From: Klebsiella pneumoniae
GTDB taxonomy: Bacteria; Pseudomonadota; Gammaproteobacteria; Pseudomonadales; Pseudohongiellaceae
Assembly (NCBI GenBank): GCA_945877175.1
Contig: CAMCRC010000019.1
Location: forward strand, 1-38,251
Direction: 5' to 3'
Length of the DNA: 38,251 bases
This document shows, in pieces, positions 25,519 through 33,084 of the stretch (position 1 is its first letter; each line of letters starts with the position of its first letter). A model generated the notes under the pieces. The model made no database searches. It had not been told where the DNA came from and saw only the letters and a list, made by a program, of their open reading frames with translations. The position numbers were made by a program, and so were the translations under genes.

Positions 25519-27687
25519 ATGACAGATCGGCGAATCGTCATTTCCCATTTGTTGCATTCCACTTTTCGACAAGCCAAAGCACTCTCTACCCTTACACTCG
25601 CCATCGCCATATCCACTGCCCAGGCACAGGACGCCGGCAACGACGAATCCACCGTGATTTACCCCGCCAGTTTCTTCGAGCAATACACCCCGACGTCTGC
25701 AAATGACATGGTTGCCCGCATTCCGGGCGTCTCGCTGAACAACGGCAACAACAGCAACAACAGAGGGGGCGGCGGCGGACGCGGTCTAGGGACAAGCGGC
25801 GACTTGCTCATCAACGGCAAACGTCTGGCGGGCAAGGACAATTCCACCAGCAGCCAGCTGACCCGCATTTCCGCTGACCAGGTTGAGCGCATCGAGATCA
25901 TTCGCGGCTCCTCCGGTGCCATGGATGTGCGTGGCGCCAGTCAGGTAGTGAACATCGTGCTCAAGGAGTCAACCGATACTGCCAGCATTTCCGCTGAGAT
26001 TGGTGTGGACTATCACCACGACGATACGGCAGACCCGGGTGGCTCCTTCTCCTATGGTGGCCAGGCGGGCAATCTGAACTACCTCGTCAATCTGGAAGCA
26101 GACCCTCGGTACAATGGCTTTACGCGCACGGAATACAACTATCTTCCTGACCGCAGCCTCAGCGAAATCGTGCGGGAGAACAGCTATCGCGACCAGACAG
26201 GCTTGCAGGCCAGCATGACGCTTGGCTATGACTTCACCCGCGATCGCGTTCAGTTCAATGCTCTGATCGGCGAGGAAGGTCACCCCTATGTTATCGACCG
26301 CAGCATTCAGAGGCCCCCCGCTGTGACCGACGTCTTTCGTCGCGAAAGCGAAAAGACCGACAACGACAACAGCAACTGGGAAATCGGCGGCAACCATGAA
26401 CACAGTTTCCTTGATGGAAGCCGTTTTCAGTTCCTTTTCGTGGTGAATGAAGAAGTACGCGACAGCGTCCGGGAGCGTTTTCAGGTGCTGTCCGGTGCGC
26501 GGAACAAACTCCAGTATCTGCAATCAGACCGCACCACGCGCGAGCGCATAGGCCAGGCCAGTTACAGTTGGCGTCTGACCGATTCACAAGACATGCAACT
26601 GGGCTTCGAACGTGCCCAGACGATTCTGGATACCCGCTTGCTGGTGGGCTCAGGCACCGCCACAGGCGCGCCATCTGCTGCCTACGGCTCCCTGGTGCCG
26701 GTGCTCTCTTCTTCCAACCCTGGCTCCACTGTGGAAGAAATCCGCTACGAAGCCTTCGCCGTGCACAACTGGACGCTGAACCCACGCATGAGTCTGGAAA
26801 GCACACTGCTTTATGAAGACTCCGCTATCACCCAGGCAGGCGCTGCGAGTCGCGAACGGGATTTCCAGTTCTGGCGTCCCAAACTGGACTATCGTTTCGA
26901 CATGACGGGCTCTCTACAGTTGCGTGCCACTGCAGAGCGGCAAGTGTCCCAACTCAGCTTCGAAAGCTTCACTGCCACACTGAATTATCAGGACAACGAC
27001 AAGGATTCCACCGCCGGCAATCCGGATCTGACACAGGAAATCGAAATGCGCTACGAACTGGGTCTGGAGTACCGCCTGCCCAATGACGGCGGCGTGCTCA
27101 GTGCCCGCGCTTTCTATCGCGACATCGACGATGTGATCGGCAAGATCAATCTCTCCCGTGATTCCACAAAGCCAAAATCCGCCACCGGCAATCTCGGCAA
27201 TGGCAAGCGCTATGGCGCGTACCTCAACGCCAGCGCGCGGCTGGGATTCCTGGGCATGCCTGAGGCTGTCCTGACATCCAGCCTGAACATCTTTGACTCC
27301 TATGTCCATGATCCGATTGTGGGCGGGGACAGACGCTTCAACGGACGTGGCAATGCGTCGATCGGCTTCCGTCACGACCTGCCGTCCCTCGGCGTCAACT
27401 ATGGATTCGACCTGCAGAACGACTTCCACGGCGGTGAAAAGAACATTGATGTGGATACACTGGAAACAAGTCGGCCGGGCAGACAACTGAATCTGTTCAT
27501 TTCCAAGGTGGCATTTCAGGACATCACTTTCCGGCTGGAAGCCAACAACGTGCTGAAATCCGAGTTCTGCCGCGACCGTCTGCGTTTCGACGGGCTGGTG
27601 GCCAATGGCTTGCTGGAAGAGATCGAGGATTCCTGCGGCTCCGGAGGCGGTCAGAAAATCGCCATCAAGATCCGCTCGACGTTCTAG
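25519..27687 (+). CDS. TonB-dependent outer-membrane receptor
   Basis: A 722-residue receptor. A long signal region (to about residue 36, ending TAQAQ) is followed by a possible TonB box (STVIYPA) and a plug domain (about 50-155) with MVARIPGVSLNN, LLINGKRLAGK and RISADQVERIEIIRGSSGAMD. The rest is beta-barrel with the expected aromatic C-terminal end (KIRSTF). The plug contains an unusual Asn/Gly run, NNGNNSNNRGGGGGRGLG. These receptors import siderophores, metal complexes, haem or oligosaccharides; the ligand is unknown. It is followed on the same strand by the cupredoxin, DUF3034-like and truncated-haemoglobin genes, which suggests a copper or haem connection. Confidence 0.9.
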   Translation: MTDRRIVISHLLHSTFRQAKALSTLTLAIAISTAQAQDAGNDESTVIYPASFFEQYTPTSANDMVARIPGVSLNNGNNSNNRGGGGGRGLGTSGDLLINGKRLAGKDNSTSSQLTRISADQVERIEIIRGSSGAMDVRGASQVVNIVLKESTDTASISAEIGVDYHHDDTADPGGSFSYGGQAGNLNYLVNLEADPRYNGFTRTEYNYLPDRSLSEIVRENSYRDQTGLQASMTLGYDFTRDRVQFNALIGEEGHPYVIDRSIQRPPAVTDVFRRESEKTDNDNSNWEIGGNHEHSFLDGSRFQFLFVVNEEVRDSVRERFQVLSGARNKLQYLQSDRTTRERIGQASYSWRLTDSQDMQLGFERAQTILDTRLLVGSGTATGAPSAAYGSLVPVLSSSNPGSTVEEIRYEAFAVHNWTLNPRMSLESTLLYEDSAITQAGAASRERDFQFWRPKLDYRFDMTGSLQLRATAERQVSQLSFESFTATLNYQDNDKDSTAGNPDLTQEIEMRYELGLEYRLPNDGGVLSARAFYRDIDDVIGKINLSRDSTKPKSATGNLGNGKRYGAYLNASARLGFLGMPEAVLTSSLNIFDSYVHDPIVGGDRRFNGRGNASIGFRHDLPSLGVNYGFDLQNDFHGGEKNIDVDTLETSRPGRQLNLFISKVAFQDITFRLEANNVLKSEFCRDRLRFDGLVANGLLEEIEDSCGSGGGQKIAIKIRSTF

Positions 27688-27795
27688 ATCTTCGCGACAG
27701 CGCACCGAACCTTCGCAAAGGTGCTTCACACTGATCCAATTGTGAGCGCCTTCGCGTCTGCTTGGCAGGCCATAGACCTCATTTCAGGAATTTCC

Positions 27796-28434
27796 GTGCG
27801 CAACAGAATCCTCTGCCCTTGGCTGTCTGCTTTGCTGACTATTCTTCCTGCCGGCGCCGGGGCTGCCGAGCTGACCGTCAGCATCGTCGATCAGAATGGC
27901 CAGCCCCTGGCCAACGCCGTGGTGGAAAGCCCTCTGGCAATTGTGCAGCAGGCGCCAGCCGAGGTGGCGATCATTGATCAGGTGAACAAGCACTTCGTGC
28001 CCATGGTCATCGCCATTCAGCAGGGCCAGTCCGTCGACTTCCCCAACAACGACAACATTCGCCATCATGTCTATTCCTTCTCCCCGATCAAGCAGTTCTC
28101 CACGGAACTGTATGCCGACGTGCATGGCGATCCGGTGCTATTCGACAAGGCAGGCGTGGCTGTTCTGGGCTGCAATATTCACGACAGCATGGTCGGTTAC
28201 ATCTATGTCAGCGCTTTCCAGCATGTCGCAGTAACCGACAGCACGGGAGTCGTCAGTTTCCCGCAGGAGCAGATCCCCGCTACGGTAACTGTCTGGCATC
28301 CCTGGTCCGCCGATCCGGACAATCGCCGCGAAGTCAGCACGTCGTCTGTGGCGAATGGCGGCACCTTGCAGGTGCAGTTGAACACAAGGCAACCGGAACA
28401 GGATTTTGGTTTCCGCGCCATAAGCCAACCGTAA
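27796..28434 (+). CDS. Exported cupredoxin (methylamine-utilisation/plastocyanin-like)
   Basis: A 212-residue periplasmic blue-copper-type protein. The GTG at 27796 with AGGA upstream begins a signal peptide (RNRILCPWLSALLTILPAGAGA); the in-frame ATG at 27721 lies in front of it without support. After a short Ig-like beta segment (about 26-65) comes a cupredoxin domain with type I copper ligands H90 (or H91) in NIRHHVYSF, C126, H129 and M132 in LGCNIHDSMVGYI. C-terminal beta-rich domain about 145-200. This type often acts as a soluble electron carrier or copper carrier. It lies 108 nt after the receptor gene and 16 nt before the DUF3034-like gene. Confidence 0.82.
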   Translation: MRNRILCPWLSALLTILPAGAGAAELTVSIVDQNGQPLANAVVESPLAIVQQAPAEVAIIDQVNKHFVPMVIAIQQGQSVDFPNNDNIRHHVYSFSPIKQFSTELYADVHGDPVLFDKAGVAVLGCNIHDSMVGYIYVSAFQHVAVTDSTGVVSFPQEQIPATVTVWHPWSADPDNRREVSTSSVANGGTLQVQLNTRQPEQDFGFRAISQP

Positions 28435-28450
28435 GTACGGAAGGGAAAAC

Positions 28451-29302
28451 GTGAACACTCTCGCCTGCCAGTTGCTCCTGCCCCTGCTCGCATGCAGCGT
28501 TCTGTGTTCGACATCCGCCAACGCTCAGCCGGACGGTCGCCTGCGCGGCACCGGGGGAGTGAGCAGCATCAGCGGTGCCGGTGGTGGCGGACTGACACCG
28601 TGGGCCACACTGACCAGTTACGCGACGCGCGACGCCCGGGGCGGCAGCGTCTTCGCATCCCATGTTTCAGTGGATGACCACACCCTCGACGTGGCCGGCG
28701 CTGCTATCAATCTGCATGACAGGATCGAACTGTCCTATGCCCGCCAGAAATTTCGCACCAAGGCCAGCGACGCTACCATCAGTCAGGACTCCACGGGCCT
28801 GAAACTGCGCCTGGCCGGGGACGTTCTGTACGGGCGCGCGCCGCAGGTAGTGCTGGGCGTGGAACACAATGCGCTGCGTGACCCTGCTGCAGCCCTGGCA
28901 GCCGGCGCCCGCGCCACGAAGGGCACCGACCTCTATGTCAGCGCCGCACGTGCCTGGATTGCAGGGCCTGCAGCGCGCACCACGCTGCTGAATGTCAGTG
29001 TCCGGCATTCCCGTGCCAATCAGTTCGGCCTGCTGGGCTATGGTGGGGATGACCAGGGCGGCAAAGTACATCTGGAAGCGGCTGTAGCGATGTTTCTGTC
29101 ACGGGGCTGGGCAGTCGGCGCCGAGTACCGCCAGAAACCAGACAACCTCAGTGCACAGACGGAAAACGATGCGTTCGACGTCTTCGTCTCCTGGTTTCCG
29201 GACAAACGACTCTCGCTCACGGGCGCCTGGGTGATGCTGGGCGACGTTGCAGGCGCCCCCGACCAGTCCGGTTTCTATCTGTCACTGCAAGGAACGTTCT
29301 GA
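28451..29302 (+). CDS. DUF3034-family exported protein
   Basis: A 283-residue protein with a Sec signal (cleaved after SANA). The mature start (GRLRGTGGVSSISGAGGGGLTPWATL) is the hallmark of the DUF3034 family as I know it. The remainder reads as alternating amphipathic strands (IELSYARQKF, LKLRLAGDVLYG, GWAVGAEYRQKP, ending LSLQGTF), so it is probably an outer-membrane beta-barrel of about 12 strands. GTG start with GGAAGGG upstream. It starts 16 nt after the cupredoxin gene and ends 3 nt before the truncated-haemoglobin gene. Function unknown. Confidence 0.75.
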   Translation: MNTLACQLLLPLLACSVLCSTSANAQPDGRLRGTGGVSSISGAGGGGLTPWATLTSYATRDARGGSVFASHVSVDDHTLDVAGAAINLHDRIELSYARQKFRTKASDATISQDSTGLKLRLAGDVLYGRAPQVVLGVEHNALRDPAAALAAGARATKGTDLYVSAARAWIAGPAARTTLLNVSVRHSRANQFGLLGYGGDDQGGKVHLEAAVAMFLSRGWAVGAEYRQKPDNLSAQTENDAFDVFVSWFPDKRLSLTGAWVMLGDVAGAPDQSGFYLSLQGTF

Positions 29303-29305
29303 ATC

Positions 29306-29752
29306 ATGACACTCCCTTTCAAGAACTCTGTTGCCTGGCGCGCTCTGCTGCTGTCCACAAGCATTGCCTTCGGCGCCTGCAGCTCGTTGCAGAACGACGA
29401 AAACCTGTACGTTGCACTGGGTGGCGAGAAAGCAATTGCCGTCATCGTGGAGAATTTCATTCTGGAGATCGCCCGCGACGAACGCATCATCGATCACTTC
29501 GAAGTGTCCAATGTGCAGCGCTTTCGCGTCATGATGAATCAGCATCTGTGCTTGGTAGCCGACGGCCCATGCGAGTACACGGGTGACAGCATGATCGATA
29601 CTCATGCGGGCATGGGCGTGACGGAGGGAGACTTCAACGCCATCGTGGAGAACATGATGGCGGCGATGGACAAGGCAGAGGTTCCCCTGGGGCCGCAGAA
29701 CCGCCTGCTGGCGAGACTGGCGACCTTCCGGGGAGAAATCATCCATCGCTGA
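29306..29752 (+). CDS. Lipoprotein group 1 truncated haemoglobin
   Basis: A 148-residue protein that starts with a lipoprotein signal (AFGAC, C25), then a group 1 truncated globin (LYVALGGEKAIAVIVENF, proximal-histidine region DTHAGMG with H100, and VTEGDFNAIVENM). The B10 position, usually Tyr, appears to be Ile52. Two cysteines, C82 and C89, could form a disulfide, fitting a periplasmic location. Such exported truncated globins occur in other proteobacteria. Roles in NO or O2 chemistry or haem binding are inferred. Last gene of the receptor-cupredoxin run; it converges on the methyltransferase-like gene with a 14-nt gap. Confidence 0.85.
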   Translation: MTLPFKNSVAWRALLLSTSIAFGACSSLQNDENLYVALGGEKAIAVIVENFILEIARDERIIDHFEVSNVQRFRVMMNQHLCLVADGPCEYTGDSMIDTHAGMGVTEGDFNAIVENMMAAMDKAEVPLGPQNRLLARLATFRGEIIHR

Positions 29753-29766
29753 TCAGCACAGACGTC

Positions 29767-30492
29767 TCAGCGTTTGCTGAAGATCATCATGTGCTGCCAT
29801 GGCAGGAAATCCAGCGTCTCTTCGAATTCCAGATCGAACACGTCCATTTCGCGCTTGACCTGTGCCTGCGTCATCTTGTGCAGCGGGCGGATGGGAACAT
29901 TGCGATCCTCGCCGCGGTACTCCACCAGAATCAGACGCCCACCCGGCTTCAGCGCCGTGAAGATGCTTTCCAGCATCTCGTAAGGGTGCGAAAACTCATG
30001 ATAGGCATCCACGAGAAAGGCCACGTCCACTGAGTCCGGCGGCAGATTGGTGCTCTGCAGGTCACCCAGCACACCCTCGACATTGCTGACGTTCTCACTC
30101 AATTTGCGTGCTTCCACCATGGCCAGCATTTCCGGCTGAATGTCTACGGCCAGGACTTTGCCCTGAGGCACCATGGCGGCGATGCGAAAGGTGAAGTAGC
30201 CCGAGCCGGCGCCGATGTCGGCCACCACATCAGTGGGCCGGAGGTTCATGTTCTCGACGACTGCGTCGGGCATTTCCTCATGGGTGCGGGTCGGGCGTTC
30301 AAGCCAGTCAGCGGCCAGATGCCCCATGACGCCAGAGGTTTCCCGGCCCATGTAGAACATGCCCGTGCCGCCGTCAATGCTGCGCTCGGGGGCGTAAATG
30401 TAACGCTGATCAGACTGGCTCTGGGCGGAGGAAGCGCAGGCCGTGACCCAGAGGGTCAGGCCGGCAATAAGCAAACTGCGGGGGAACGGCAT
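29767..30492 (-). CDS. SAM-methyltransferase-fold lipoprotein
   Basis: A 241-residue protein. The C-terminal 170 residues are a class I methyltransferase fold: motif I VVADIGAGSGYF (about 89-100), then VLAVDIQPEML, DVAFLVDAYHEF and LKPGGRLILVEYRGED. The N-terminus from the ATG at 30492 (AGGAG upstream) is a lipoprotein signal with VTAC (C19). A SAM-dependent enzyme outside the cytoplasm is odd, since SAM is not known to be available there. Either it has another ligand, or the signal is inefficient. It converges on the truncated haemoglobin gene. Substrate unknown. Confidence 0.82.
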   Translation of the reverse strand: MPFPRSLLIAGLTLWVTACASSAQSQSDQRYIYAPERSIDGGTGMFYMGRETSGVMGHLAADWLERPTRTHEEMPDAVVENMNLRPTDVVADIGAGSGYFTFRIAAMVPQGKVLAVDIQPEMLAMVEARKLSENVSNVEGVLGDLQSTNLPPDSVDVAFLVDAYHEFSHPYEMLESIFTALKPGGRLILVEYRGEDRNVPIRPLHKMTQAQVKREMDVFDLEFEETLDFLPWQHMMIFSKR

Positions 30493-30603
30493 GGGCAAGT
30501 CTCCTGAGAGTCGCATTGTTGTTCTGTCGGAGTGGTCTGGCGCCCGATTGTAGAGGATGCCACCGGTGATTGACAGGAACGCGACGAAGCCTTGCGAGAA
30601 GTT

Positions 30604-30780
30604 TCAGAGCAACTTCAGCCAGCGGTGGCCGCTGCCTTTGCAGATCAGACAGATCTGCGCATTGGGCAGTTTGCCTTTGCCCTCACAGCTGCGGCAAACG
30701 TCCTGATAAGGTTTCTTCAAAATGACCACAAGTTCGCGGTAGGCCTGGATATTGCGAATGTCTTGGACGTTGGCGTTCAT
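30604..30780 (-). CDS. Small DnaJ-type zinc-finger protein
   Basis: A 58-residue protein with two CxxCxGxG motifs (CRSCEGKG and CLICKGSG), the zinc-binding repeat seen in DnaJ central domains. The ATG at 30780 has AGGAG at 10 nt. A longer open frame to 31014 has no homology sign upstream of this ATG. It probably binds one Zn ion and may aid folding or bind RNA or protein. It lies 111 nt upstream of the methyltransferase-like gene on the same strand. Confidence 0.7.
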   Translation of the reverse strand: MNANVQDIRNIQAYRELVVILKKPYQDVCRSCEGKGKLPNAQICLICKGSGHRWLKLL

Positions 30781-31032
30781 GCTGCGGGACTCCTGTGAGG
30801 CTTTCGTGAAGGCATTATGGCCTCCATGGTTTCTGGCTGGTGTTAAGCCGCTCACAGATTTTTCCTGACTCGCCTGCACTGAACAAAAACTGTGACGGCG
30901 TTCATTCTTGACAGGCGCCTGCTTCGCCGGAACGCCATGCTGGAATCCCGCCGCAGGGCGACGGGGCACTGTCGAGCACCGGGCACCGACACTGGGGGAA
31001 CACACGGACAGCATCCTGGCGTCCCTGGGCTT
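30781..31032. other. 252-nt gap without a supported gene
   Basis: Between the zinc-finger gene and the nitroreductase gene. The frames that cross it lack ribosome binding sites and recognisable protein. It should hold the promoter of the zinc-finger gene, but I could not pick a clear -35/-10 pair. Confidence 0.35.
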
Positions 31033-31770
31033 TCAACGCAGAGTGAAGCCCTGTTCTGCCAGGAAACCGCGCATGTGCGGCCGGGCCTTCTCGCTGAGCA
31101 GTCCAGCGACCTGTTCACTCCAGCTCTGCCCGAGTCCGCCTCCCGTGCGCTGGCGGTAATACTCGCGTACCTGTTCGTCATAGGCGGCGATGCGCTGCAC
31201 ATCGCCCACCTCGTTGTACACCTCGTCCTTGAGCACCACGGCCAACGGCAGACGCGGCTTGCGCTCCGGGTTCTGATCGGGATACCCAAGACAGAGACCG
31301 AACACCGGATACACGCCCCCGGGCAGTTGAAGCAAATCGGACACCTCCCGCGGATTGTTGCGCAGACCGCCGATGTAGCAGATGCCCAGTCCGGCGGATT
31401 CGGCGGCCACCACCATGGTCTGCGCCATCAATGCCACGTCCACCGTCGCAATGATGAAATGTTCGGTGTAGTCGCCCGCGAATTCCTTGCCGAGCTGCGC
31501 ACAGGCATTGCCAGGGCGCTTGAGATCGGCACACAGCACCAGAAACTCCGCGGCACTTTCCACGTAAGGCTGATTGCCGGCCAGCCGCGCCAGCGTGCGG
31601 CGGCTCTCCGGGTTGCGCACGCGGATCACCGTGCAGCCCTGCAGGAAACTCGACGTCGCCGCCGATTGCCCCGCGCTCACGATGGCAAGGAGCAGGTCTT
31701 CGGCGATGGCTTGCGAGGTGAACTTGCGAATGCTGCGATGGGCGTTCAGGAGGTCGAAGACAGGATTCAT
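31033..31770 (-). CDS. NfsA-like flavin nitroreductase
   Basis: A 245-residue NADPH-dependent FMN oxidoreductase. The N-terminal HRSIRKFTSQAI is the nitroreductase family mark, and SSFLQGCTVIRV, ESAGLGICYIGGLRNNP and GVYPVFGLCLGYPD match the NfsA/Frp subgroup. It reduces nitro compounds, quinones or flavins; the natural substrate is unknown. The ATG at 31770 overlaps the TGA of the serine hydrolase gene (ATGA), so the two are translationally coupled. The long open frame that extends upstream to 32400 is a shadow of the hydrolase gene. Confidence 0.92.
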   Translation of the reverse strand: MNPVFDLLNAHRSIRKFTSQAIAEDLLLAIVSAGQSAATSSFLQGCTVIRVRNPESRRTLARLAGNQPYVESAAEFLVLCADLKRPGNACAQLGKEFAGDYTEHFIIATVDVALMAQTMVVAAESAGLGICYIGGLRNNPREVSDLLQLPGGVYPVFGLCLGYPDQNPERKPRLPLAVVLKDEVYNEVGDVQRIAAYDEQVREYYRQRTGGGLGQSWSEQVAGLLSEKARPHMRGFLAEQGFTLR

Positions 31771-32909
31771 GGCTGGGCAATTCCTTCTACAAGCATGGCG
31801 TCGAGGAAATGTGGCACCACGTCGTTGGCCAGAGGCGTCTCGGCGTTGAACAGCACGATCATGGCGATGTCCAGTGCGGGCACCAGGACCAGCTCCGTGC
31901 GAAATCCCCGCACCCCGCCGCCATGGTGAAGCACCCGCTGTCCAGCATAGTCGAACACCCGCCAGCCCAGGCCGTACCAGGCGTTCTCCAGATTCGGCCA
32001 ACGGTTGAAGTAATTGCCGCGTGGTGTCTCCACAACAGGTGCATGCTGGGCCGCAAGCACATCCGGTGGCAGCACGTCGGGAAAGGCTCCCAGATTGGCC
32101 TGGGCCCAGAGGATCATGTCGTCCAGGCTGGCATTGACCCCGGCTGCCGGGCCCACACTGTAATAGGCCGCATTGGTACTGACCGTCTGCCATTGCTCGC
32201 CACGGCGTTGATGAGGGGCACTGACATTGGTGTCGGCCAGATAGTCTTCCAGCGTCATGGAGGCGCGGGTCATGCCCAGAGGCCCGAACAGCCGTTCCTC
32301 CACATATTGGCCGTAAGGAATATGCTCGGAAACTTCCACCACGTCGGACACCAGCGAGAACACCACATTCTGGTACCCATAGCAGCGGCCCGGGGGGCAC
32401 ACCGTGGGAATTTCGGTGAACTTTTCCTGAATCTTGGCGTAAGCGACGCCGGCATCGAGCATGTTGGAGAACGCGTGGGGCATCAGGCCTGTGGAATGGC
32501 TCAGCACATGCCTGAGCGTCATGGTCCGGCTGGCAGCTTCCGTGCCGATGGCATACTGCGGCAGGATCGTCACCACGGGGGTATCCCAGTCCTGTTTCTG
32601 GTCGTGCACCAGCTTGGCAGCGACGGCGCCAGCGAAGGTCTTGGACACCGAGGCGATGCGAAACAGCGTGAGGTCATCCACAGGTTCCGGGCTGCCAATG
32701 GCGCGCACGCCCCACGTCTGGATGTCCAGCACCTGATGCGAGCTGACCACCGCCATTGCCACGCCCGGCACCGTGCTGGCGGCGATGCTGGCATTGAGCC
32801 ACTGAGAATACTGTTCGTAGCCCGGATTCTGGGCCTGGAGACTTGCGGGAAGCAGCGTTGCCAACGCTGAGATGACGGCAAGGCAAGGCAAGCGGGTAAC
32901 GAATGACAA
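31767..32909 (-). CDS. Exported beta-lactamase-family serine hydrolase
   Basis: About 380 residues of the class C beta-lactamase/esterase superfamily (Pfam Beta-lactamase). After a signal peptide ending SLQAQ, the serine motif is IASVSKTFAG (SxxK), the second motif is near AAYYSVGPAAG (Tyr of YxN-like), and the third is LHHGGGVRG (HxG replacing KTG). Members are mostly esterases or peptidases rather than true lactamases. The open frame has an ATG at 33014, but that codon is inside the terminator hairpin of the upstream protease gene. A TTG at 32909 gives a good signal peptide, so I prefer it; its ribosome site is weak. Coupled to the nitroreductase gene. Confidence 0.82.
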   Translation of the reverse strand: MSFVTRLPCLAVISALATLLPASLQAQNPGYEQYSQWLNASIAASTVPGVAMAVVSSHQVLDIQTWGVRAIGSPEPVDDLTLFRIASVSKTFAGAVAAKLVHDQKQDWDTPVVTILPQYAIGTEAASRTMTLRHVLSHSTGLMPHAFSNMLDAGVAYAKIQEKFTEIPTVCPPGRCYGYQNVVFSLVSDVVEVSEHIPYGQYVEERLFGPLGMTRASMTLEDYLADTNVSAPHQRRGEQWQTVSTNAAYYSVGPAAGVNASLDDMILWAQANLGAFPDVLPPDVLAAQHAPVVETPRGNYFNRWPNLENAWYGLGWRVFDYAGQRVLHHGGGVRGFRTELVLVPALDIAMIVLFNAETPLANDVVPHFLDAMLVEGIAQP

Positions 32910-32974
32910 GATGCGGACCCCGAAAATGACTGAAGCGGCTGGGGCTGGAACATAGCACGGCGCGTGGACTTTGC

Positions 32975-33011
32975 AAAAAAAATGCCGGCTGCGGGGATCA
33001 CCGCAACCGGC
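32975..33011 (-). terminator. Intrinsic terminator of the Do-family protease gene
   Basis: Plus-strand 32984-33011 is an inverted repeat with arms GCCGGCTGCGG and CCGCAACCGGC (10 of 11 bp pair, 6-nt loop). On the minus strand it is followed by eight T residues (plus 32975-32982). Confidence 0.85.
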
Positions 33012-33084
33012 CAAAGTCAGGCACAGCCAAGAACCCTGTTACCTCCCATTTACACTGGTAAAGCACACACTTCGAAACCTCTCG

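Noticed and set aside
31780-32400. N-terminal extension of the nitroreductase frame to 32400
   Set aside because: It overlaps the hydrolase gene, has no family similarity, and the ATG at 31770 gives the exact family start.
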